This document shows positions 44,201 through 56,400 of a stretch of DNA of 64,000 nucleotides, one piece after another (within the stretch, counting starts at the first letter, position 1; every line of letters starts with the position of its first letter). The position numbers and the translations under genes were made by a program. Under the pieces are notes generated by a model, which did no database searches, was not told the origin of the DNA, and was given only the letters and a program-made list of their open reading frames with translations. The DNA is taken from assembly GCF_021018805.1 (NCBI RefSeq), contig NC_086247.1, forward strand, positions 93,666,140-93,730,139, in the 5' to 3' direction. The stretch is from Prinia subflava (taxonomy: Eukaryota; Chordata; Aves; Passeriformes; Cisticolidae).

Positions 44201-47200
44201 CATGGGATTACAGATACTCAAAACCACCGTAATTTTATTTTTCTGTTCTTGAAAAAAAAAAAAAAATTCATACAGAGCCTCTTACAGCAGTATGGATTTT
44301 ACTTACTTCAGAGAGGAGTTACCATCTGTGAAATGACTTTGCAAAGCACCTTGCAAAGTCTGGAAAAAATGAAACAGCTGAATTCAGCACAGGTTAGGTT
44401 CTGGGAATGGGAATCACTCTGCGGTGTTTGAGGACTCTCTAAACATTTGAATCTCAGAGCACATTTTACAGAGTCTCTTGGAGTCCAGCTTTCGTCTTCT
44501 GTCATATTACACTGGGGCTGAACTTGTGATTAGCTCTGAGTCCTTTGTAACACTCCTTTGTAAATACAAACACACAGCACATCAGCATCAAACAGAAACA
44601 AGGTGATAAAATCCATGCCCTCACAGCTGTTTGTTTTAAACATCCTATGGTTTTTTCACTTATAATACATGCTAAACATAGCTTTATTCTAAATATGTAC
44701 AAAATTTAACAAACACAAACATAACACTTAAGAAACACATACAATACATTGCTCAATCTACTTTAGGTACTTATACCTTCCAGTGTTGACTGTTGGAAAA
44801 AAAAAACAAAAACGAAGCTAAATGATCAGCAGCCAAACCATTACCTCAGGCATACTGTAATATTTTTGTAAAAAAAACCATTTTGAATTAGTCTGTGCAT
44901 ATCCACATGCATACTTGAATATAATATGTGTGTATGAATAAATATATACACACTTCAATACAATTTTCATTAAAAATTGTTATGCTTATGTTCAGTTGAC
45001 TACACAAAAACAAATTAGAACAGTAAGCTTCCTAAAGCTATTACAGCACAGGAAACGTGTTTCATAGAAACATCACTTTAGTGGGTTTTTTTGATAGGCA
45101 TTTTTATACACATTGACAAAAGATGCAGAGTCAAACTCATTAAATAACTGAAACCATGCCACTCCTTTTTAGAACACTATGGATGGGCTTGCTTATGCAA
45201 TCTTTCTAACTCCAAGAAGCGTTACATTGCAAAGAGAATGTCACAGATATGGCATTAAATGGAAATCATCACTGAGAATGGCTGTTCATGTAAGGACTCT
45301 GAGCAAGGCATACATTGGTTTGAAGCACACAGATAAAAAATAACGGTTTTCACTTCTTTCTTCACATACATGCTAACCAATAAAAGGAAATAAACATAAT
45401 CTCTAACATGGAGATGTATCAAAATTAATTTTATTTGTTTTGGTTGGTGTGAACTTATTTGCTGATCCCCATGCATAGAGTTTTTGCTTTTATGAATGCT
45501 GCACTATATTCCTCAATACTTACTATAAAAATATAGATTGGAAAGTGGGACAGACTCTGAAAACTATCCAACCTCCTCTTGGCTACTTGGGACTTGCAAG
45601 AGGCACATGACACTTCATAGAGTCAATCCTTGTATATAAGGAAAGTATACAATTCATGAACTAGTATTTTAACTGGCCTCTGAACATGCCAGTCTACATA
45701 TTCAGTTTCTCAAAAGGTGATTTTTATGCACTTGAGAATAGGTTCAAATACAAGTATCCCATTCTTAGCTTTTCTTTTCCTTCCAATGTTCATTAAGTAG
45801 TTAGACATATCCTAAACACAGACGTTTGGCAGCACTTTCACAGTGCTGCCATGAACACATACACCAGTTACTCACAGCTAAGAAATGGTATCACTAACTT
45901 ATTTATTTCCTTTCCTTACCAGAAGTGTCCTCCTATCAAAGAGGGCAACTAAACAGCTGCATGATTTACAGGACAACACATATGTACAAAGCCACACTGG
46001 ACAGCAACAAAGCAAGAGTCAAAAAATGTGATGTGTCTGAACCAGATGCTCTGTGCTGCTTTTATCTGCACAGGTTTAAGAGCAAACCTTTCTTGTTGCT
46101 ACCTGTGTAGTCCTGGATGCTACAAACATCTCATTCATTACTCACGTCAAGTTATAATTAACTTCTTGAAGCTTTAAATATTTCAACACAATGTCACATT
46201 CCAAATTTATCAGCTCATGCAATGAGCCATGGCCTTGCCAGTTTGTTACAATGGCCTGTAATGGTTTGTTAATCAATGTGCCCAGGAAAAATTGAGAACA
46301 AATATTTACATTTCCCTGGGGTAGTACTGGGGTCAAAAGAACCAAAACCCCACTGATACACACCATCACCACCCTGTGATGTAAAAGAAAGGAATGTTCA
46401 AGGTTCAGTGATCAAAACCAAACTAGAACAATAAAGCTATTACAGCACAGGAAATGTTATCTATTTCATAGAAACATGACTTTTTTTTTAATGGACATTT
46501 TTTACACATTGACTAAAGTTGCAGAGTCAAACTCACTGAGGCATTTGCCTAGTACAAAACCATTTCAGTTATCCTATGCAGTAACTCACCTGGCTAATCC
46601 ACATTTCCCTGGCTACTTTGCACTGCTAGATGGTACACTGGATAGTACAAAACAGCCTTGAGCCAAAGACTATGAGCTTGTCTACTGGTGTGGACATAAA
46701 GCAACTCTCAAACTGAGCAATAGGCCACAAGACCACAGCCACACACAAACTTCTCAGCCCACATGAAACACAGATGAGCTGGAAATGAGCTATTCCACAG
46801 CAGATAGTCGTGTAGTGACTAAGGGAGCATTCTAGACTGCAAACCGCCTACACAATTTGCAGAGAGTTTAAAGCCAACCCATTCACCTGCAAAGTATATC
46901 ACCCTCCTTTTCAGCCACGGTAAGTGAAATGGTACATTAGTGAGTAAATGTCACCTTAGCTAGTTACACCCTGGAAAGGAACATTTTTCAGTCTGGATCT
47001 GCCACAATTTTACAACACTGGACTAGTGATTGCATCTTCAGCTGGGATAAGTCAGACAATAGCATGGCCTTACCTCCCCAGAAACTTAGCCTGTGCAATG
47101 CTCCAAAACAGAGCACGTGTGTGTTCCCTCTGGATCCCAAGAATAGATATCATTCCTTCTCCGAGTTGCATGATGCTGTACCTACACTGCTTACAATACA

Positions 47201-50200
47201 CAAAGTGATGGTATCAGTAACACAGAATTTATTCAAGCAAAAGAGATCCTGATATTAATTTCTGACACTGACATGACAGTGACAATTCTGATTCTGATTG
47301 GTCATGCCTCTCACATTTTGTGTATTTTCCTCAAATTCCTTAGACTAATTTTAATTAGACTGCCAATAGGCAGTCTCTGACCTTTACAGCTCATCAGAAG
47401 AACCTGAGGCTAGGAACAGTGATAAGATAAAGAACAAAAAAACAAATCTCTCAAAAAATCTTTTTTTTTTCCTTCACTATTTTTAATCAAAGGCAAAAGT
47501 TGTTAATATTTCAAGTCAATTTAATATACAGCAACAAATTATTAACGAGACGAACATATGCCTCATTAAAAGCTTCAGTACTGGCCCCTCTTCACTCACT
47601 CCCGGCCTCCTCACAGGCCAGGAAGACCAGCTACCCTACTGAACAAGGCAGGTGTTAGTCAAGGAAGAGAACAACTTCCAAGTTTCAGATCCAACTTAAT
47701 AAAGACCACCACAAAATTCTCCAGTAGCATGAACCAAAATCTTTCATCTGCTCAGAAATTCACTAAATCCATTTGTAAGAAAGTTGCTAATCAAAATACT
47801 TGAAACTGCCCAGTTCAGATAATACAGAAGTATATAAAGAGAAATTTTATGCATCCGTAGTTCAAATAAGGAAAAAAGGGCACAGCTTATCTTCTATGTC
47901 TGGGCAGTTCTTCTCTGATTCCTCCTGGAATTAGGCTGTGAACATGCAGGAAAAGTATTTGTTTTGTATGTCTTGTTGTGCTAATTATGTTACCAGGATA
48001 CTAAATACCAAACAATGGCATATCACATTTAATTATTAAAGGTGTTGCTAAGTAGATTACAGATATATATCACATTTTTTAAAACTTTGCATTTTAACAG
48101 TCTTACTCCTTAAAATACACTTACAGCAAAATTACTAATTAATTTAGCATGAGAAAATGAGAAAATTCTTGCCCAGTCTGTGACACCAGCAGCAGAAGAA
48201 ATCAATTGAGTCAGATATGGTACTCCAAGAGGGTTTAGTTTTGCATTTTGGCAAAGCAATATGAAGTGGAACTTTATACACAACTTGTTACCAGCCATAC
48301 AGTATTTTGTGTTTAGCAATTTTGGGTAGAACAAACAATGTTTGAGTTTTTTAATCCTTAGGAAAGAAGCTGGAAAGAATATCTTATGTAGTTACATTGT
48401 TTTGACATCAAAAGGCTGTAATTTGCCAAGCCTGAGATAATTTCTGGTATCTATTCAGTCCCTTTTACAAAACTATCTTCTGTACAGAGAAAATATCCAT
48501 GAACCATTTCTAACTGACAGTTAGATATTAAAGTGAACCAAGAACCCAATAATTGAAAAATGACAAGATTTTTCATATGATTAAACATGTTTGTTGTCAA
48601 ACATGATGAAGAGTAGTTTTGACACAAAAAATAACTACTGTGGTTTTTCATGAGAAGGTACTTGAAAAAGAATTACTCATGTTAAGTTTGAAATGAGGTA
48701 TATCCAGCATGAATATACCAAAATAATTTGTGAAACCAAGACAACATCATAAACTTCAAAATGTAATTTTTACAGCTAAGTCCAATCATACTATTGCTGA
48801 GAGATGAGTGGTGACTTTGTCAGGCACTTCATTTTGTCCAACTAAGGATGAAGAAAAACAATTGACATAAATTATACTACAATAATTTAATTTTGAAATA
48901 TGGAGCGACAGAGGGAAGTGCAGGATTTGCAAGTCTTCAAAATACTTTTATAGCATCATCTTAAATGCTTTTGGGGAAAATTTTAGTGCTAAATTCATAT
49001 CTACCAAGACTCAAACATTGTATTTTCACACTCTTCTGTCATGGTGCTCACCTCTTCTGTCAGCACTGGACAACAGAGAACCTTTCCTGTCCCAGGATCT
49101 CACCAAGAACACAGTGGCCAACTGACCTACACTGAGATTTGTCAATCAACCATGTCTGGTCCACAAGACACCCCAGCAGCTGTTAAGTGATGGGCTATAC
49201 CTGGAGAACACCGGTAGAAGACATTCTGCCAGTGACATTTTCACCCTGCAGTCCCACTTCATCACAGGCACAAACATGTTCTGTGAAGCTCCCCAGCAAG
49301 CAAAAGTGCTTTACTCCATGTCCTTGCCCATGTCTGTGTCATCCAGAATGTGAGAACTGATAGGCACTGGACCAGAACAAGAAGTTTTGAATTTTAAAAG
49401 TGTTCAGACATTCACTCAAATCCCTGTGATCAGTAAGGGTTTTCACTAGGAAGAGATGTTCTGGAGGTGTATGCAGATACAAATATTCAGGTCATACAGT
49501 AGGAAAGCTTTGAGGAATCTTTACTAATCTTCTGAAGAATCATTCATAAAAATACTGATTATTCTGTTCAACAAATACTCCTACAAATGTGAGCACACCT
49601 AAACCAAATGATAAAACAAGAAGTTGAAATCAAAAAAGAGTTGTGGAACAATAAAATAAGTTCATGTAAAACAGTGAAAAAGTGATTTATCAATGGGAAA
49701 AAGTGACATAATTGTGTCAGAGCTGCCCACACAACCACCTTGTCCTAGAAGTCCAGGAGAAGAAGTGAAGTGCAGACAAAAACCCCTCAATGCTCTTATT
49801 AACTAAGAAGATCAACCAAGGGCAAATGTATCAACAGTTGAGTAGCTTACTGCAGGCCTACTATGGCCTTCTAATGACAGATGCTGTTCCATACAGACAG
49901 TATAACCCTCCTTTTTTCTTTCAGTTGCAAGAGACTGATTCTTCAGTACCAAAATACCTCTGCTTCTCTTGGGTACCTGTAATTCTTTGCTGCTACAATA
50001 TCACATGGCAAAGTTCATTTACTACAATGTGTTCAAAGAGTAGTTGCTCATAAGAAGTCAAAGAAGAAAGGAGGTTTCAGCTGAACATATTTTTATGAAG
50101 AAAAGAGAGTTTAAAATAAATAGCTGCCAATGAGATTTGCAATACAGAAGCTCAGTTAATTCTTCTTCAGCTTGCCCAGCCCCAATGGCAAGGAAAATTC

Positions 50201-53200
50201 ATCTTTTTGAGTGCAGAGGGAGAGACCATCTAGATCAGGCAGTGCCTAGAGAAATATAAATGTCCATACTTTCCACATTATAATTGGAAAATAACATTCA
50301 GCCTTTTAAAAACAAGTAAGCTTATCATAAACAAGTGGTAACTCTGTTAGTCTGTATTTTCTCAAGAGATTAATTGTTAGATTCTTCAAGCACATCATTT
50401 AACATGTATTTGGACTTGCAAATTAGCTTTGGTACAAGAGGGATCTCTCACAAAACAAGAAGCTCAGTTGCCAAAAAAAAGTGATGAATGGAAACATACC
50501 TGAGAAAGAGCTTGTAACAAAGCTTTAGCTTGGGTCAGGATGAAATCTTTTTACTATTTTGCCTATCAGTAACATAACTGTTAAAATTTTGATACATATT
50601 ATTACAGTATGATGGCTCTGCTAGAGGATTTACGCCATATCTTGAACATCAATTTTTTTCTTGCCTAATTCTAGTTTGACACACATTTTCTAGTTATTTG
50701 CAAATTTAAAGTAATTGAGATGTTGCCTTGAAGAACAACATTAAAGTGCTCCCAAAAGCAGATGTCAGGCATTTAGCAGTTTAACTAACACAAAAGAAAA
50801 CATACAGCTGCATCCCAATACAGAGTGTATAGCTGCTGCGTAAAGGTTTCTTTGTTTTGACTCCCTGAACACTAACCAGAATCAGAAATAGATATTTGTA
50901 ATTGTTTTAGTGGAGAAAATGTCAAATTACGCATGCTTGATACAATCAGAATTGATACCCTTGTATTTAAGCTTGATAGGAAGATTGCTGCCTCTCTTGG
51001 ACCTACAACAAATCTAGGGTTTTGATTTCTAAGTGAACATCTAAAAAAAAATGTAAAACCAGGACTTGCTGCCTCATATCCTTTTACCAAAACCTAATTT
51101 AGGCATTAAAACTTCTGTTACTAGTCCCCATAAACCTCATTCCCAGGATTAAACTATTAGGGCATCAAGACAATTGCGTTATTCATAAGCCCAGATAAAA
51201 GTCTGTAGACTGTCAATGTTTCATCTCATTTTTATGACTCCTCTCCTCAAATAAATCAATCATGTTAAAGTTAAATTCAGCACAGGTATTTAAGCTCTCC
51301 ACAGGGAGACAGGGGAGACTGCAAACATAAGTCAAATATGAAGAAGAAAGCTGAGATAATGGAGGGTTTATACTGGGTTACTTCAAAGCCCTGAGGCATG
51401 GCTGAAAGTGTAAAGATAATTTGCAATGAGCACTGATTCCAGACAAAATAATACAAGCCTTTTTTATCAAACATGCAACTGTAAGTAAAAAAACTCACAA
51501 CTTCTATGACTACTTCTCCAACTGCAGAGACTTTCTGTTATTCCAAAAATCTTCTAAGGATTTGCAGCAAAATAATCAGCCTTAAAATCAGCCTTTAAAA
51601 AGCAAGGCCATAGTTGTACTGCTAACTATCCAACTCAGAATAAATTTACAAGGTAGTTGTAGCAGCATATCAAATCTTCAACTTGAATTTGATCTTCTTG
51701 TTCAGTGAGCCCATCCAAAAAATACAGGTGACAAGTTATGCTCAATTATAAAATTGCTGTATTTGATAGCCACAGAATAACAAGTATCTGAGTATCACAG
51801 TAAAGGTCATTAGGGCAATTTTGAGGATCTTCTCATACAAGGTGTCCTGCTGTCTGAAGGCACCTGATATACAAACCATTGAATTGCTGAAAATGTGGCC
51901 TGAGGGCACAAGGCAAAGCAAACTGAAAAATAAGCGAGCTGATGCTTCTTGTGAGGCAGAAGTTGTCATTCCAATGTATGTTGGGAGTCACTGCTACCTC
52001 TGTACACAATAAAACAGTAAAAATAATGCAGAGCCACACATCTCACACAGATCCACATATGATGCTTTTTGCAAATTATGGATTAGAACTACTTAGAAGT
52101 TTACACTGGCATTTTTCAAGCAAAAATGTCCCTTCTTCAGAGGAAATACCAAGTTTTGAAGAAAATGTGCTGGCCCAAAACTCCCAAAATTCTCATTCCT
52201 ACCATTTTTTTATGCAAGTACACTTCTCCCTTAGGTTTACGACGAGATTCAATGAAGACAACAGATCTTCTTCTTACTGAGTTTTTAACTGGATGTGGCA
52301 ATTTAGAAAGCTGAGCAGAAGACAGTCAACATATCATGCTCAGAGCAACCAGAGTAATAATCACTGAAGAAATATGTGCAGAATGGTAGATAACTGTATT
52401 GTTATAAATTTAAATAAAATAAATGTATATTTAAAAAATCAGGCATGAATGCAAGCATGTTGCTAACATAAAATGCAGGTTTACTTCTTCAATATTTCAG
52501 CCATCCTACCTCATTATTGACTTCAACAGGTTTTTTCTTTGTTTCTCCAATGTCCAAATAACTGTGGAAAGAAAACAGGTTTGATTATTTACAAGAGCAT
52601 CTAACTTACACAATACAAATATTCTACACTTTTTTCCATACATGAAGGTTTTCAAACTTATTATGCATCAAAATAACAGAAAAATTAAGTAATTATTAAT
52701 TCTTAATATAAATCTTCAGGTTAGCCCTCTGGGCTAAAATAAAAGGGGAGAAGCAACCACCTACCTTCAAGTCACAGGTGATTAGAACACACCAATAACA
52801 TCCTTGTCAGAACAAAACTCATATACAGCTGTGAGGTGGATCAATAACTCTCAGTACAGTATCACCTTACCAGAGGTTTCAGTCATCTTGCCTCTGAGTT
52901 TCCCATAGTAAGTCTCTGATAGATTTAAAGCTTTCCTGCACACCTGAGTTTAACTCAGGGCATCAGCTAAAGTTTAAAAGAATCTACATCACCTGGATTT
53001 CAACAGAAAGTGGACACATCCGAACACTCCTTTCTTGTTGCTGGGTGAACCAATAGTATCTTCATAATTACTTTAAGGATAATATACAAGCCTCGACTGG
53101 ATAAGCAAACAAAATACATCTATTTGGACAATATTATGTTATCCTTGTAATGTTCCCTGATCTCACTTCTAGTGGGAAGGTGCTTTCCCAGGCGTTTCAG

Positions 53201-53412
53201 ACCAGAAGACTTTAATTGAGGAGTCAGGTATACCTAAAGCCAAGCATCACTGCAGGCTCACCAAAAGACCTCAGATCTCACAACACTGAGTAATGTCACA
53301 CTCTGTAGTTAATAACTGGCATCAGATTCATTTGCCAGACGAAACTTTCCTACTTGGCCAAAGTTAAGAATTCACAGGACTTGAATGAAGGTGCAAAAGC
53401 ATCAAAGACAGG

Positions 53413-53467
<55 letters not shown>

Positions 53468-56400
53468 GAGAGAAAGAAAAAGCATCATTCTTTCTTTGAA
53501 GGAATGGCAATCATTTATCAAGGTACCACAGAATGGTCACAGGGATTTCAAGGCTTCGTTGTCAGGAGACAGTAAGACACAGCAAAGCTGCCAGACCATA
53601 CTTGAAAGTGGATGCCAATGTTTTGAAAAAGGTAAGTGTAGCAACATAGGATAACATTTTTACAAACCTCATGTTTAAAAACAAGTAACAACTGTTCCAA
53701 GCTCTCAGTCTAAAAAGGAAGGAGTTCTCTTGAGACCAAAACCAAGAAATCTTCGAGTCTGCAATACTGAAAAGAAATAAGTGCCTCAGGCAAAATAGTT
53801 CCAACAGCCTGTAACAACACCTGCTGACTCTAGTTCTTGTTTTCCAAGCACCTGTGACTTACTTCACCAAGAACTAAGAAAAGTGACAAAGAAAAAAGCA
53901 AATACATAGCCAAAGGCTTAAATTCACTGTGCAGAAGTCTGGGCATTCAGTCATCAAATTTCAAGTGCAAATCTGAAAAGTTCTAAATGGGAGCAAACGC
54001 ACTTTTTTTTTTTTTTTTTTGGATGAGGGCACTCAAAAAATATCAGGCCAAAAATTTTACAAAACTCACTTCTCACTCACTAAGAAAGCAGAAATGCTTC
54101 CAACCCATGGCTAGCCAAGCAGCAATGAAACTACAGCATTGTTTAGAAAGACACAGCTGGAGACAGGACAATCTACCATTGATGAATGAGCACAGACACA
54201 AGTAAATGGGCAAAGGAAGGAGGATGGAGGAGTAGCATGCTGAAAAAAAGCTAAAATTGAAACCGAGTCCGGCATAGACCGTCTTCTTTCAGGAAGCTGA
54301 GAGCTGGCAAAGAACTCCCCAGGGGTGCAGACTATATGTGCATTCTCACTCACCACTGCAACTACAGTATACCAACACACCTCACCACATATACACCAAA
54401 AAAGGGGGTGTTAGCACACCTCTGAATGACAAAAAAAGCTGGAAATCTGGTTATATGTTACAAAAATTACCAACATTGACTAAAAATTTCTCCATTTAAG
54501 AAAATTTCTACTTTTTCTAAAATCAGAATTTCTAAATGCTGATTGTTTTATTTTATTTAAAAAATTATTCAGCAGTTTATCTAGAATATATGCCCTGAGA
54601 ACTATCAATCTCAAAATGTTAAGAGTCAGGGTTTGGCTCATGTGCTAAAGGTGAATGCAGTTTAATCTTGAATTCACTGTGAACAGGAAAGGAGAAGATT
54701 CACTTCTCAGTGTAAGGCATCTGAGAAGAAACAAATGCACTGCTTGAAGCTGAACAATAACACTTTCAACTTCTGCTGCTCCTTGAATACTTTCTCCATT
54801 ACACTCCCACAGCTCCCATACATCAATGCCACAAGTCTCCATGTCAAAGGTCAGCCCTGCATAGTCTATCATAGCAATGAATATGTCCAATAAGAATCAC
54901 TGGAGGAAAAATAAACAAATAAATATATTTGTTTTAAAAAAGATCAAACTTCTTGCTGCCATCAGACCACTTCAGATCCTTTAAGGCAGATGCTTTGGTC
55001 TGTCGCACTGTAGCTGTTTACTTGTGACACATTACACAAACATGCACACTTTTCTTTAATTTCTTCACTTCCTTCCAATTAATCCTTCCTCTCCTCTGAC
55101 TTTTCTGCCTACCATTCTGTCTACTACACAATTAAGAACCACTTCAACATTAAGTCCTTCAGCTTGTCTTTAATGCTCATAAAATTACTGTCAACATTTC
55201 CAACACTATGTAAACAAATACTAATAACTGAACAACTCCAATTCTGAATGCAGAAATGGAAGAGATCTCAAGTCATCCTATTTATCCTCTCTACAGCACA
55301 GAACTAGGACATATTATCAAGGGAAATATATAACAGTCTGTTTTTACTCAGTCTCTTAGGTTAGCTTTTCCTAAAGTATTCCCTTTGTTGGCCTTAAATA
55401 GCTAGGTACCTTGTTGCATGTTGCAATCATAAAAGTCTGAAAAAGCTTCATCATAAAACTCTGACCATAAAGTGTGAAATGACAAACAGAAATGCTTTTC
55501 CCCATGCAATAAAAATCTAGAGTGCCCAATTCTCCAAACAGTGCGTGCTAATGCCAAATACTTCCTTACTTGTAGCCTGTCAAACCCAAACACATTTAGG
55601 GAGGTGTAACATGATGTGCTGATAACTGACAATTTTAAGCCATCCACAGAATCACAGGATTTAATACCAAAAAGAAATGGTAGCTATCTCTTAGAGCTGA
55701 GCATTGCATTTGACATGGAAAAAAGTACTGTTGGAAAAGGGCTTTTATTTAGCCTGTCATACATCTTTCTCTCTGGCTTTCCTACTGAAGTGCAAGAAGC
55801 TTCAATAAATCTTTAGAAGCAGCTAGTGACAGAAATGGTAAGGGTGATGAGAGAGATCCTGTTCATTACATAGAGAGTTCTGTCCTGAAACATAATGAGC
55901 CACTAATGAGCTGTCCTGAAAAATATATTGTCCTCAACTCCACAGAACCAAGATGAGGAAGACATTTTATAGATGGTAGTTGATGATACAAATTCTCAGA
56001 CATCCCCAGATAGGGATTGCTAATTTTGGGATTTATTTCTATAAATTCAGCTGTAGCAAAAATGCCCACAAAGAGCAAAAGATATAATAGTCAATTGAGA
56101 CCATGAAATTCACTGACGAAATTAAGAGTAGGAACTGATCACATGCAGAGCCACTCAGGAAACACTCCTAAAAGCCCAGACTTCCTTCACACTATACTCC
56201 CAGTGAGTCACTAGAAAACAGGCAAACTGGCAGCTTAATTCTTTGTGTCCAGGTAGGAAAAGGAATATAAATGGTCATCTTTTAAATAACAGGAGGGACA
56301 TTAAAAGGCTATATAAGTACCCAAAATGAATAGAACTGACGGAGATGCAGATAGCTGGGTAGAATACTTTAGAATAAAATTAAAAAAAAAAAAAAATTGG

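Larger units (their letters stand above)
40076..52509 (-). other. DCDC2 intron 2
   Basis: About 12.4 kb. It contains a TTA/TTG microsatellite, two related segments (44989-45157 and 46403-46563), a short AT repeat at about 43597-43611 and a poly(A) at 44251-44265. The remainder is AT-rich unique-looking sequence with no recognised gene or transposon. Confidence 0.75.

Noticed and set aside
55640..55670. Short CR1-like end (ACAGAATCACAGGATTT)
   Set aside because: Only about 17 bases match and the neighbouring sequence does not continue as CR1.
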